In this document: positions 36,331 to 45,476 of the stretch, in pieces
Layout: the number at the start of each line of letters is the position of its first letter
Numbering within the stretch: position 1 is the stretch's first letter
Assembly (NCBI RefSeq): GCF_003815675.1
Contig: NZ_CP033918.1
Span: 434,001 to 498,000, forward strand
Length of the DNA stretch: 64,000 nucleotides
Source: Chryseobacterium sp. G0186
GTDB lineage: Bacteria; Bacteroidota; Bacteroidia; Flavobacteriales; Weeksellaceae
Direction: 5' to 3'
Translations under genes and position numbers: made by a program
Notes under the pieces: model-generated
Told to the model about the DNA's origin: nothing
The model's input: the letters and a program-made list of their open reading frames with translations, nothing else
Databases searched by the model: none

Positions 36331-36399
36331 GCAGGATTCAAAGTTATGGAAAGAGAACCGGGTGTTCCCATAGAAAGTGAAATTCCTGAAATTGAATGA
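36331..36399 (+). pseudogene. Remnant of scoB (3-oxoacid CoA-transferase subunit B)
   Basis: The frame GFKVMEREPGVPIE-SEIPEIE, ending in TGA, matches the last residues of the second scoB copy (GFKLVERVPGVSVE...GEIPEM) with 13 codons deleted. Similarity continues past the stop codon (TAAATCTGGAAAATAAA here, TAAACTCAGAAAATAAA there). It is the tail of an older duplicate copy. The 36400-36643 gap shows nothing else. Confidence 0.6.
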
Positions 36400-36643
36400 A
36401 ACTTATTTTCATATACTTAATAGTAAAAATATTATCGGAGTAAATCTGGAAAATAAAAATGACAGATATCCGTCATTGTAGGGTAGCCGGTTTTTGAAGT
36501 ATTATTACAAATAAATAATAATATTAAAATTGCAAGCTATATGGTCTAGTAGCAATAAAAACATACCGAATAAAATTATATTCAATATTATAAATTTCTC
36601 ACGTTCTCACTTTCTCTAGTATTAATATAAAAATACATATCAG

Positions 36644-37606
36644 ATGAATCGAAATAACAAAAAAGCAGTAATACTATTTAGTTTAATTATTTGTGCTACA
36701 GTGGAAGCTCAGGTAGGTATAAATACACCCACTCCTGACCCTTCTTCTATCCTGGATATAGTTTCTAACACCAAAGGCGTTCTTCTGCCCCGTATGACAT
36801 CTGCAGAAAGAAATGCAATCAATGCCCCTGTTGCGGGACTATTGGTTTTTGACACAAGTATGAGGAAATTCTCTGGATACGATGGTACACAATGGACACA
36901 AAACGTATTCGGAACAAAATGGGAGACTACAGGAAATAGTGGAACTGACCCAAACATTAATTTTTTAGGAACTACAGATAATAAAGATCTTTCCATCATA
37001 ACAAATAATGCTTTGGCTATGACAGTTAAAAGTTCTGGACAGATCCGAATGGAAGGACTAATTTCTCTTAATGTACCACGTCTAACCGTAGATCGTCCAT
37101 TGCAAGAAAGTTCTATTCCCTCAATAGTAGCATCAGTTGATAATGGACCGGATTCTGCATATCCTGTGAATATCATAACTGAAAATTTAGTTGGAGGAAG
37201 TTCTGGTAATCTTGGACGAGTTTTTGGCAATTATGCATTTGCCTTAAATGGAGGAAATGCGGTAAATGGTATATCACAGGGAGGAATGAGTTATGTTTAT
37301 TCAGCCAATACCTCTGTACCTAATTCTTTATTATTTTATGCCGGTGGATCACCTGCCACAGAGAAAGATACGAGTAAAGAAGTTATGTTTTTAGGAAGCA
37401 ATAAAAGTATTTATATAGGGTACCCCAGCTGGCTACCTATGAGTACTGGTTCATATCCTCAGTCCAAGGTAAATGTTGCAGGAGGTGATGTGTATATTTC
37501 AAATATAGGATCAGGGGTTATTATGACCTCGCCTAGCGGAAACTGTTTCAGACTCACAATTGATAACACCGGAGCTATTGCTTCAATTTCGGTACCATGT
37601 CCATAA
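36644..37606 (+). CDS. Secreted protein of a tandem paralogue pair (copy 1)
   Basis: A 320-residue exported protein: signal peptide ending TVEAQ, then QVGINTPTPDPSSILDI, NTKGVLLPRMTSAERNAI and GLLVFDT, a pattern frequent in flavobacterial surface and tail-fibre-like proteins. The middle is beta-rich and the end is GNCFRLTIDNTGA followed by VPCP, with two cysteines likely to form a disulfide. The next gene is a paralogue 13 bases on. Function unknown. An adhesin or fibre-like role is a guess. Confidence 0.65.
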   Translation: MNRNNKKAVILFSLIICATVEAQVGINTPTPDPSSILDIVSNTKGVLLPRMTSAERNAINAPVAGLLVFDTSMRKFSGYDGTQWTQNVFGTKWETTGNSGTDPNINFLGTTDNKDLSIITNNALAMTVKSSGQIRMEGLISLNVPRLTVDRPLQESSIPSIVASVDNGPDSAYPVNIITENLVGGSSGNLGRVFGNYAFALNGGNAVNGISQGGMSYVYSANTSVPNSLLFYAGGSPATEKDTSKEVMFLGSNKSIYIGYPSWLPMSTGSYPQSKVNVAGGDVYISNIGSGVIMTSPSGNCFRLTIDNTGAIASISVPCP

Positions 37607-37619
37607 AATCTATTGGAAA

Positions 37620-38555
37620 ATGAAAAAAAATATAATATTATGCTGTTCTTTTATAGGAGGAACATTATTAGGGCAGGTTGGAATAGGAACTCAAAGCCCG
37701 TATGTGGCAGCCGCACTGGACGTAATGAGTACTAATAAAGGTGTACTATTTCCCAGACTTACCGACACAGAAATAAATGCAATCTCCAATCCTGCAAAAG
37801 GTCTGATTGCATACAATACAGATAAAAAATGTTTTTCCGGTTTTGACGGTCTTACATGGGATAGTTATTTCATTTTTAGTAGAGTGGGGAGTTGGCCCTT
37901 AAATGCAGGACCTAATGGCAGTAATGCTTTTGTGGGAACAAGAGACTTAAAAAATTTCAGCTTTGCAACCAATGGGAGAAAAGCGTTCACTGCAGTAGTT
38001 GCCGCCGTTGGCAGCTTCGGCCCAAAAATCGTCATTAACGGTCCTGATTTACAAATTCCGCGGCTTTATGTGGCACCTCCTCAAAAAGGCACCCGTTTCC
38101 CCCCTATACATGTGATTTCTTCAATGAGTGGTACAACAAATAATTTTCTGAATAGTATTATGACAATCAATAATGCTTTTACAGGATTAAATGTCAATGG
38201 TGTGATAGGGACTTATGGTTTTGCCGGTAGTACAGCAGATGCAAATACAGGGGCGTCTGCTGCTGGAATGAGTTATGTTCAGGATGGTACAGTTAATGGA
38301 CTTTCATTTTATATAGGTGGACATCCTGCCAATATCAGTGATAGAAGTAAAGAAGTCATGATGCTTGCAGATAACCTTAATGTTGGATTAGGAGTTCATA
38401 TTCCGAAATCCAAGCTTCATATCGGTGAGGGTGATCTTTATATAGCTGATCCTAATAAAGGATTAATTATAAAAGATCCGACAGGAAACTGTTACAGAAT
38501 AACTGTTAATGATGCTGGTGCATTCCTTACGACCGGAGTTATTGCATGCCCGTAA
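37620..38555 (+). CDS. Secreted protein of a tandem paralogue pair (copy 2)
   Basis: A 311-residue exported protein from the ATG at 37620; an open frame runs further upstream into the previous gene but the signal peptide (CCSFIGGTLLGQ) starts here. It shares QVGIGTQSP, NKGVLFPRLTDTEINAI, GGHPANISDRSKEVMML and the closing GNCYRITVNDAGA...CP with copy 1. Same order of segments, so the two arose by tandem duplication. Function unknown. The following 38556-38876 holds no gene I accept. Confidence 0.65.
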   Translation: MKKNIILCCSFIGGTLLGQVGIGTQSPYVAAALDVMSTNKGVLFPRLTDTEINAISNPAKGLIAYNTDKKCFSGFDGLTWDSYFIFSRVGSWPLNAGPNGSNAFVGTRDLKNFSFATNGRKAFTAVVAAVGSFGPKIVINGPDLQIPRLYVAPPQKGTRFPPIHVISSMSGTTNNFLNSIMTINNAFTGLNVNGVIGTYGFAGSTADANTGASAAGMSYVQDGTVNGLSFYIGGHPANISDRSKEVMMLADNLNVGLGVHIPKSKLHIGEGDLYIADPNKGLIIKDPTGNCYRITVNDAGAFLTTGVIACP

Positions 38556-38876
38556 AAAGTATGAATTATTTACCCTATATCAAAATATTGATATCCATCA
38601 TAAACTGATTGTATTGTATTATGTGTAAAAGAAAGGCTGCGGAACAAAAATGGAATGGGTTATCACACTCTGATTAAGATAGAGAGGAATAGATTATTCT
38701 TTTATGCTCTGTAACAAAATAACAGTTTGGATGAGTCTGTGCAAACTGTTCCAATTGTTGATTAATTAAGGGATAATGAATGAAATGCTGTCCAAATATT
38801 CCATTTGATAAATAATTTCCTAAACCGGCTGTGATAAGAGGGATTTCCAGAATATTTATTTCTTTACGCAACGTAT

Positions 38877-39459
38877 TGAAATTCCCCCACTGGTAAACAA
38901 CTATGTTGCTGAAAATATTTCCATAGAATTTCAGAGCGAAAATGGTGTTTTGGGAATGGGACCTTTTCCTTTAGAGGGTGAAGAAGATGCCGATATCATC
39001 AATGCCGGAAAGCAAACTATAACTATTTTACCCGGCGGTTCATTCTTTGATTCAGCATTCAGTTTCGGAATGATACGCGGGCAGAAAGTAGATCTTACCA
39101 TTCTGGGAGCAATGGAAGTTTCAGAAAACGGAGATATTGCTAATTGGAAAATTCCAGATAAACTGGTAAAAGGAATGGGTGGAGCAATGGATCTTGTAGC
39201 CTCTGCAGAAAATATTATTGTGGCGATGATGCACATAAACAAGTCGGGTGAGAGCAAAATCCTTAAAAAATGTACCCTTCCTTTAACCGGCGTCAGTTGT
39301 GTAAAAAGAGTTGTTACTGAATTAGCCGTTCTGGACGTTACCCCGCTAGGATTTAAACTTGTGGAAAGAGTACCAGGGGTTTCCGTAGAAGATATTATCA
39401 AAGCTACCGAAGCAGATCTTATCGTAGAAGGTGAAATTCCTGAAATGATAATGGAATGA
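38877..39459 (+). pseudogene. scoB: N-terminally truncated scoB (3-oxoacid CoA-transferase subunit B)
   Basis: From GVLGMGPFPLEGEEDADII onward the frame is an intact SCOT subunit B (SENGDIANWKIPDKLVKGMGGAMDLV; ending EGEIPEMIME). Upstream, IPPLVNNYVAENISIEFQSE still matches, but the first 35 or so residues, including the normal start, are lost or mutated past recognition, and no ATG is available in front. The enzyme would move CoA between succinyl-CoA and acetoacetate; no subunit A gene is here. Most likely non-functional; a TTG start at 38950 would give 169 residues. Confidence 0.75.
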
Positions 39460-39850
39460 AAACTATTTTATTGTTCAGATTCATGTCCTTAATATTATGA
39501 ACATTGCCAAAGTAAACTCAGAAAATAAACTAATATAAAAATTTACTTTCTGGAAAAATAAAGGTCCTTTCAACGTAAATTCACCCCGAAAAAGGTTGCT
39601 TGGTGATAAAAAAGCAAGGTGAAAAATAAAAATAAAGAAGCATTTTGTGGAATTATCTTGTTTTTTTGATTTATTTTTATTGTGTTTCAGATGGTTTTTG
39701 GATGTTCATTATGTTTTTTTATTAAGGTATTGTTTTATGTTTTAAAATTATTTAAAATTGTATTCATAAATATGTAATATAGAAATGAGAAAATTATTCA
39801 GAGATCTAGTTACACATTTAATGAGAAAAAGATAATAATTACTCCCTCAC

Positions 39851-39887
39851 AAAAAAGATGCAACAGACTATATTGCATCTTTTTTTA
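39851..39887. terminator. Bidirectional terminator
   Basis: AAAAAAGATGCAA and TTGCATCTTTTTTT pair in a 13-bp stem with a 9-base loop. It isolates the TonB receptor gene from the decayed region to the left. The rest of 39460-39963 is AT-rich; only a 16-codon ORF at 39785-39835 lies before the hairpin. Confidence 0.8.
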
Positions 39888-39963
39888 TGACAAGTATCAT
39901 TTGTCTGTCTAGGTGAACTCCCTTACTTTTGAATCCTGTTAAAAGAAAACTACGGAAACGATT

Positions 39964-41775
39964 ATGATCAAAAAGATAGGAAGTGCTTTTTTTCTGGGAT
40001 CTTTACTTTGGGTAAACGCACAGGAGAGGTCAACGGATATAGAAAGCATTGAATTTCAGGGGAAATTTATTTCTACACCTTATAAAAGTGCCAATCAGAA
40101 TATTACAGTCATTACAAAGGAAGATATTGCGAATTCTCCCTCTAAAAGTATTGATGAAATCCTTCAGCAGGTACCCGGTATGGATATCCGAAGAAGAGGT
40201 GCCAATGGTGTTCAGAGTGATATAGGCTTTCGTGGAAGTTCTTTTGAACAGGTATTGTTGTTGTTGAATGGCATCAGAATGAATGATTCCCAAACGGGGC
40301 ACAATTCCATGAATATTCCCGTGGATTTGGAGGATGTAGAAAAGATTGAGATCATAAAAGGTCCTGCTGCCAGACGTTTTGGGCAGAATGCTTATGCAGG
40401 TGTAATTAATGTTATTACGAAGACAGCATTGGGAAAACGAGTGAAGATCAGTGCTGAGGGAGGTGATAATGGTTCTTATGGTCTGGGGTTCAATGCGCAG
40501 ATGGGAAATGAGAAATTTTCAAATACTCTTCAGGCGAATTCTTCTGCTTCACAAGGATATATGTACAATACTGATTATGAAATCAGAAATGTATTTTATC
40601 AAGGAAAACTGGATATCAAAAATGGAGATCTGAGACTTCAGGCCGGTTTTTCAGAGAAAAAATTTGGGGCAAATGGTTTCTATGCATCTAAAAATGCAAG
40701 AGATCAATACGAAGAAATGCAGGCTTCCATTGTGAGTGTTGCCCATCAGCAGACTTTCGGAAAATTAAAGCTTAATTCCAATGTTTACTGGAGAAGAGGA
40801 CAGGATATGTACCTTTATACAAGACAGAATCCTAATGGCTACAGAAATATGCACATTGGAAATAATGTGGGTGGAGAAGTGAATTCCAGCTATCAATGGG
40901 GATTGGGGACAACCGGTGTAGGGGTAGAACTGAGAAAGGAATTTTTGGTAAGCAGCAATTTGGGTAATCCAAACCGTTTTGTATCCCAGGTTTTCTTTGA
41001 ACATCACTTTTCATTGTTAGATAAAAAACTGAATATCAGCCCGGGAATTTCATGGGCAAATTATTCTAAGGAAGGAAACTTTTTCTATCCCGGATTAGAT
41101 GTAGGATATAACTTCAATCCTAACAGTAAAATCTACGGAAACATAGCAAAAGTACACCGTATTCCCACTTTTACAGAACTTTATTATGTAAGTCCAACGG
41201 AGATCGGTAACCCCAATTTACGACCTGAAAATGCCCTTTCATCGGAAGTGGGATATCAATATCAAAACAAACAGATTTTAGCAAAAGTTAGCGGGTTTTT
41301 AAGGAATTCAGAAAACTCTATTGATTGGGTTAAAAAGGAAGCAAATGATAAAGCCTGGTTAGCCGAAAACGTAGGAGATATCAGGATTAAAGGAATAGAG
41401 GCAGAGCTGAGTCACAGGATAACGGACTGGTTGAAATATACGGTAGGATACACCTATATTGACAGTAGTTACAAAGAGCCAAGTGAGTTGGTTTCAAGAT
41501 ATATTTTAGATAATCTGAAACATCAGTTTATTGCAAAATTGGAGACGAAATTTCTTAAGAGCTTCACCAATGAGCTTGCTTACAGATACAATGAAAGAAT
41601 GAACCTGGGGACTTATCAGCTTCTTGATGAGAAGTTAAGTTTCAGTAAAAAGGATTATTCAGTATATGTTTTAATTAATAATCTTACCAATACAAAATAT
41701 ACGGAAGCATTTGGTGTAGAAATGCCGCAAAGGTGGTTCCACATAGGGTTTTCCTATATAATTAACATTAAGTAG
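39964..41775 (+). CDS. TonB-dependent receptor, BtuB-like size
   Basis: A 603-residue outer-membrane receptor with signal peptide (LLWVNAQ), a plug (TVITKEDIANSPSKSIDEIL; MDIRRRGANGVQSDIGFRGS; KGPAARRFGQNAYAGVINV) and a 22-strand-type barrel ending in FSYIINIK. Its length is like vitamin B12 or siderophore receptors. No cobalamin riboswitch is visible upstream, so the substrate is open. The following gene is on the same strand 71 bases on. Confidence 0.85.
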   Translation: MIKKIGSAFFLGSLLWVNAQERSTDIESIEFQGKFISTPYKSANQNITVITKEDIANSPSKSIDEILQQVPGMDIRRRGANGVQSDIGFRGSSFEQVLLLLNGIRMNDSQTGHNSMNIPVDLEDVEKIEIIKGPAARRFGQNAYAGVINVITKTALGKRVKISAEGGDNGSYGLGFNAQMGNEKFSNTLQANSSASQGYMYNTDYEIRNVFYQGKLDIKNGDLRLQAGFSEKKFGANGFYASKNARDQYEEMQASIVSVAHQQTFGKLKLNSNVYWRRGQDMYLYTRQNPNGYRNMHIGNNVGGEVNSSYQWGLGTTGVGVELRKEFLVSSNLGNPNRFVSQVFFEHHFSLLDKKLNISPGISWANYSKEGNFFYPGLDVGYNFNPNSKIYGNIAKVHRIPTFTELYYVSPTEIGNPNLRPENALSSEVGYQYQNKQILAKVSGFLRNSENSIDWVKKEANDKAWLAENVGDIRIKGIEAELSHRITDWLKYTVGYTYIDSSYKEPSELVSRYILDNLKHQFIAKLETKFLKSFTNELAYRYNERMNLGTYQLLDEKLSFSKKDYSVYVLINNLTNTKYTEAFGVEMPQRWFHIGFSYIINIK

Positions 41776-41846
41776 GTGTTAATTCAATATTAATGAAAGT
41801 TAATATTAACAAATTGTTAAAAAAATTACATTTGCAAAAATTTTTT

Positions 41847-42563
41847 ATGAAACGTTTTTTAGGTTTAAGCTTACTTCTTAGTCTGTCTTTCTTCAAAGCA
41901 CAGGAACATATTTCCAGCTTCAATGCAGTGACTCTAACCTACAAGTTTCATCCTAAATTTTTTATTTATGCAGAAGGGCAGTTACGTGGTAATGAAGATT
42001 ACACCTATCCGGATTATTATGAGATAAAAGGAGGAATAGGATATAACCTTACCAAAAATCATAAACCATTCATTGGGCTTGGAAGATACGTCAACTATAA
42101 AGAGCATAGTCTGAGCAGAGAAGAGTTCAGGGTATGGCTTCAGGATGTCATTGATTTTAAAAAAGGCATTGTGAAGTTTGAAAACCGTCTCCGTGTAGAG
42201 AAAAGCTGGTTCTATGAACCTCAGATAGACAAAAGCTCCCAGAGAATGCGTTACCGTTACCGTTTGAATGTAAGTGTTCCTCTTAATGCTCCCACGATCA
42301 AAAAAGGGACTGTATTTGCCAATGTCTATGATGAAATCTTCCTGGTAACCCCGATGAAGCCTACTTTTGCCAGAAACAGGGTGTATGGCGGTTTCGGCTA
42401 TCAGATCGATGATTACTTTGGAATTTTGACAGGTTATCTATGGCAACGAGAATTTGAAGCCAAGGGAAACAAGAACCTGCATTTTATCTATCTTGCCCTG
42501 AACATCAATATTGACGGTACAGATCATCATGTGAAAACGTATGATTTCCCTGGTGCGGATTAA
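41847..42563 (+). CDS. DUF2490-type outer-membrane beta-barrel protein
   Basis: A 238-residue exported protein. I take the ATG at 41847, which gives a clean signal peptide (FLGLSLLLSLSFFKAQ), over the longer in-frame start at 41793. The mature part is made of alternating beta strands (YAEGQLRGNEDYTYPDYYEI; ENRLRVEKSWFYEP; RYRYRLNVSVPL) as in DUF2490 barrels. It overlaps the convergent HD hydrolase gene by 4 bases at the 3' end. Function unknown. Confidence 0.7.
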   Translation: MKRFLGLSLLLSLSFFKAQEHISSFNAVTLTYKFHPKFFIYAEGQLRGNEDYTYPDYYEIKGGIGYNLTKNHKPFIGLGRYVNYKEHSLSREEFRVWLQDVIDFKKGIVKFENRLRVEKSWFYEPQIDKSSQRMRYRYRLNVSVPLNAPTIKKGTVFANVYDEIFLVTPMKPTFARNRVYGGFGYQIDDYFGILTGYLWQREFEAKGNKNLHFIYLALNINIDGTDHHVKTYDFPGAD

Positions 42564-43006
42564 TATTTCTCTATCAAGTAATGATAGGCTTTAAGATATT
42601 TATTAAACCTTTTAATGTCCTTAGGAGTAAGCTCACGGTTTACTCTTCTAAGGTCCATATTATCGCGTAGGTCATTAAGTTTCACCGCAACAGCCAGGGG
42701 AGATCTTTCAGTTCTTTTGATAAATTCATCATAATCTTCCTCCGGATCAAATTTGGTAAGGCAGCTGACAGCAAAAATAATATATTCCGGAAAGCCTTCC
42801 GTTCGTAAATAATCAAGGCTGAATTCCAGTGGATGGTCTTCCACCACATCGTGCAGTACACCTACAATCTTTTCATCCATTGTTTTGCCATATTCCATCA
42901 CCCGCATAACGTGTGCAATATAAGGAGCATGGTATTTATCAGTCTGTCCTTTATGAGCCTTATCGGCAATTTTTATCGCTCTATTCAGTAATTCTTCTTT
43001 TGTCAT
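42560..43006 (-). CDS. HD-domain hydrolase, MESH1-like candidate small alarmone hydrolase
   Basis: A 148-residue metal-dependent hydrolase. The HD residues line up with the (p)ppGpp hydrolase domain of SpoT: His32 in YIAHV, His52-Asp53 and Glu56-Asp57 in HDVVED, and Asp112 in VKLNDLRDN. The domain stands alone, without synthetase or TGS/ACT parts, as in MESH1 and bacterial small alarmone hydrolases. Activity on ppGpp is inferred, not shown; a general HD phosphohydrolase is the alternative. Confidence 0.75.
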   Translation of the reverse strand: MTKEELLNRAIKIADKAHKGQTDKYHAPYIAHVMRVMEYGKTMDEKIVGVLHDVVEDHPLEFSLDYLRTEGFPEYIIFAVSCLTKFDPEEDYDEFIKRTERSPLAVAVKLNDLRDNMDLRRVNRELTPKDIKRFNKYLKAYHYLIEKY

Positions 43007-43035
43007 TTTTTCTATGAAAATAGATTACAAAAATA

Positions 43036-43064
43036 AAAAATGCCTTAAAAAATAAGGCATTTTT
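43036..43064. terminator. Bidirectional terminator
   Basis: AAAAATGCCTTA and TAAGGCATTTTT pair in a 12-bp stem. It ends the YegP-like transcript on the minus strand, just ahead of the HD-hydrolase gene. Confidence 0.85.
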
Positions 43065-43089
43065 ATCAAGATTATTTTAGATGATTTTT

Positions 43090-43422
43090 TCAATTTGCTT
43101 CATCCTCTACAGAAGCATGTGGAGCATTGTTTTTTACAGAATCTATTCCGTTTTCCATGCCATTATCAGATTCATACATCTGGCTGGTTCCTATAATCTG
43201 ACCATTTCCGGCTTTAAGATTAAAATAACACCTGCCATCTTTAGCCGTATTTCTTTCAAACCTAGAATCTTCCTGTGAATTCGTTTTTACAGAATTGATT
43301 CCGTTTTCGCAGGAGGGTTTTGTACTGTATCCCTGGCTTGTTAAGATTACCTGACCATTTCCTGCTTTAAGGTTGAATTGATAGTCACCATTGGTTCTTT
43401 TTGAAATGATAAATTTTCCCAT
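43090..43422 (-). CDS. YegP-like protein with two DUF1508 repeats
   Basis: A 110-residue soluble protein made of two tandem DUF1508 units: YQFNLKAGNGQVILTSQGY (about 14-32) and CYFNLKAGNGQIIGTSQMY (about 65-83). Each is followed by a short ENGI.SVK stretch. The family (UPF0339) is widespread; its function is not well known. Single gene between two terminators. Confidence 0.9.
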   Translation of the reverse strand: MGKFIISKRTNGDYQFNLKAGNGQVILTSQGYSTKPSCENGINSVKTNSQEDSRFERNTAKDGRCYFNLKAGNGQIIGTSQMYESDNGMENGIDSVKNNAPHASVEDEAN

Positions 43423-43534
43423 ATTTTTTAATTTAAGTTAAGATGGTTTTTAGTTATAATAAAATTAGGGAAAAAATATTGAATCCTAGTACTTCTTGAA
43501 ATACCATTGATTTTGAAATGACAGTCAATATATA

Positions 43535-43560
43535 AAAAACGCCCCAAAATGAGGCGTTTT
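43535..43560 (-). terminator. Terminator of the beta-oxidation operon
   Basis: AAAAACGCC and GGCGTTTT pair around a 9-base loop; on the minus strand the hairpin is followed by TTTTTTATA, right after the acyl-CoA dehydrogenase gene. Confidence 0.85.
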
Positions 43561-43584
43561 AAATCAAATTTATGTTATAAAAGA

Positions 43585-45360
43585 CTAATAAGTTCCTTTT
43601 TCAATATAATGAGCAGCTACCTTTTCAGTTAATGCCACTACATTTGGATTGTTGGTATACTTTGTGAATCTTCTTAATCCTGAAAGCATCATTCTCTGCT
43701 CATCCCCTTCAGCGAAAGAAATAATTCCTTCTTTAGCTGCAACAGTGATTTTCTCAACAGCCTTATAAAGGTTCAGTTGAGCCATAGCAGCTTCCACAGA
43801 GTCTGGAGAGAAGTGTTTTTCAGCTCTTAATACTGCAGATTCTGCCATATAGATCTGGTTAAGGATCTCAGAAGCGTTCAATAATAAGTGTTGTTGTTTT
43901 TCAATATCCATCATATACTTTTGAAGAGCAGCCCCTGAAACCATTAGAAATACTTTCTTAAGGTTTGCAATAATTGCTTTCTCCTCGCTCATGAATTCCG
44001 AATAATCAGGAACCTCAAATGACGGAATACCCATCAATTCTTTGCTGATTGCCATTGCAGGAGATAAAAGATCTAATTCACCTTTCATTGCTCTCTTAAT
44101 AAGCATTCCTACAGCCAATAACCTGTTGATTTCATTGGTTCCTTCATAGATTCTTGAAATTCTTGAATCTCTCCATGCTGCTTCCATTGGAGTATCTTCA
44201 GAGAATCCCATACCTCCGTACACCTGGATTCCTTCATCAGCAGTATGTTGTGCAAGATCTGAAACGAATACTTTAAGGATTGAACATTCTACTGCGAATT
44301 CTTCAACTCCTTTCAGCTCAGCAGCCTGGTGATCCATTCCACCTGCTACCAATTCGTCAATTTTATCCTGAACATTCTTAGCCGCCCTGTAAGATCCAGC
44401 TTCACTTACGAAAACTCCTGTTGCCATTTCAGCAATTTTCTTTCTGATCGCTCCGAAAGTAGCGATGGAAACATTAAACTGCTTTCTCTCGTTAGAATAT
44501 TGAATAGAGTGGTTTAGGATTCTTCTTTGAGCATCCAAACAAGCAGCAGCCAATTTAATACGACCTACGTTCAATGCATTAAGAGCGATCTTGAAACCAT
44601 TGTTTCTTTCTCCTAAAAGGTTCTCTACAGGAATCTTCATATCATTGAAGAAAACCTGACGAGTAGAGGAAGCACGGATTCCTAGTTTATGTTCTTCTTC
44701 ACCGAAAGTTAAACTTTCAGGATTTTCAAGCTCAGAACGGTTGATCACAAAACCTGTAATGTTTTTATCATCATCAATTTTAGCAAATAATGTGAATGTA
44801 TCTGCAAATCCTGCATTGGAGATCCACATTTTCTGACCATTAATGATATAGTGCTTTCCATCTTCGGAAAGTTTTGCTCTTGTTTTTCCGGAGTTAGCAT
44901 CAGAACCTGCGTCAGGCTCAGTTAAGCAATAAGCTCCGAATTTTGTTCCCGTTGCCAGGTCTGGAAGATATTTTTTCTTTTGTTCTTCAGTTCCGTAAAG
45001 AACGATTGGAAGGGTACCGATTCCGGTATGAGCTCCATAAGCTGTTGCTAATGAACCCGTAGTTCCGGAAAGGTAGTCACAGGCAAGCATTGTTGTTACA
45101 AAGCCCATCCCAAGACCTCCGTATTCTTCTGGAACAGCAATTCCCAGCATTCCCATTTCTCCAAGTTTACGCATCGTTTCTTCGGTAAATGCATAGTCTT
45201 TCTTCTCAAAACGTTCTCTCTGAGGAACAACTTCTCTGTCAATAAATTCTTTTGCAGAATCACGAAGCATTTTTTGTTCTTCGTTCAGTTCTTCAATACT
45301 AAAAATTTCGTTTGCAGGAATTTGTTTAATTAAGAATTCCCCACCTTTTAATGTAGCCAT
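43585..45360 (-). CDS. fadE: Acyl-CoA dehydrogenase
   Basis: First oxidation step of fatty-acid beta-oxidation, FAD-dependent. 591 residues, the VLCAD-like size with a C-terminal extension beyond the usual 380-residue core. AYCLTEPDAGSDANSGKTRA, MWISNAGFADTFTLFAK, the GGMGFSEDTPME segment and RIYEGTNEINRLL (with the catalytic Glu region) are all intact. Last gene of the marR, fadB-type, thiolase, fadE operon. Confidence 0.93.
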   Translation of the reverse strand: MATLKGGEFLIKQIPANEIFSIEELNEEQKMLRDSAKEFIDREVVPQRERFEKKDYAFTEETMRKLGEMGMLGIAVPEEYGGLGMGFVTTMLACDYLSGTTGSLATAYGAHTGIGTLPIVLYGTEEQKKKYLPDLATGTKFGAYCLTEPDAGSDANSGKTRAKLSEDGKHYIINGQKMWISNAGFADTFTLFAKIDDDKNITGFVINRSELENPESLTFGEEEHKLGIRASSTRQVFFNDMKIPVENLLGERNNGFKIALNALNVGRIKLAAACLDAQRRILNHSIQYSNERKQFNVSIATFGAIRKKIAEMATGVFVSEAGSYRAAKNVQDKIDELVAGGMDHQAAELKGVEEFAVECSILKVFVSDLAQHTADEGIQVYGGMGFSEDTPMEAAWRDSRISRIYEGTNEINRLLAVGMLIKRAMKGELDLLSPAMAISKELMGIPSFEVPDYSEFMSEEKAIIANLKKVFLMVSGAALQKYMMDIEKQQHLLLNASEILNQIYMAESAVLRAEKHFSPDSVEAAMAQLNLYKAVEKITVAAKEGIISFAEGDEQRMMLSGLRRFTKYTNNPNVVALTEKVAAHYIEKGTY

Positions 45361-45386
45361 ATTTGTTTTTTTATTTTTTGTAAAAA

Positions 45387-45403
45387 GTATAATGTAAAAT
45401 GTA
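45387..45403. repeat. 17-base intergenic repeat, copy 1
   Basis: GTATAATGTAAAATGTA lies in the gap before the acyl-CoA dehydrogenase gene; an identical copy lies at 46676, on the other side of the thiolase gene. Around each are shorter related and inverted words (TACATTGTACAA). It resembles short palindromic intergenic repeats common in flavobacteria. Confidence 0.6.
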
Positions 45404-45476
45404 CACTGTACTTTTATTTGGATATTATTTTATAAGCCTTTAATACTTTATACATTGTACAACTGACATTGTACTT

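Noticed and set aside
38674..38871. Minus-strand ORF of about 65 codons next to the truncated scoB
   Set aside because: The peptide (GLGNYLSNGIFGQHFIHYPL and so on) looks protein-like, but it starts at TTG, its open frame runs antisense into scoB, and I cannot place it. It may be a fragment of another gene.
39890..39963. Cobalamin riboswitch upstream of the BtuB-size receptor
   Set aside because: The 74-base leader after the terminator is too short and none of the conserved riboswitch words is present.
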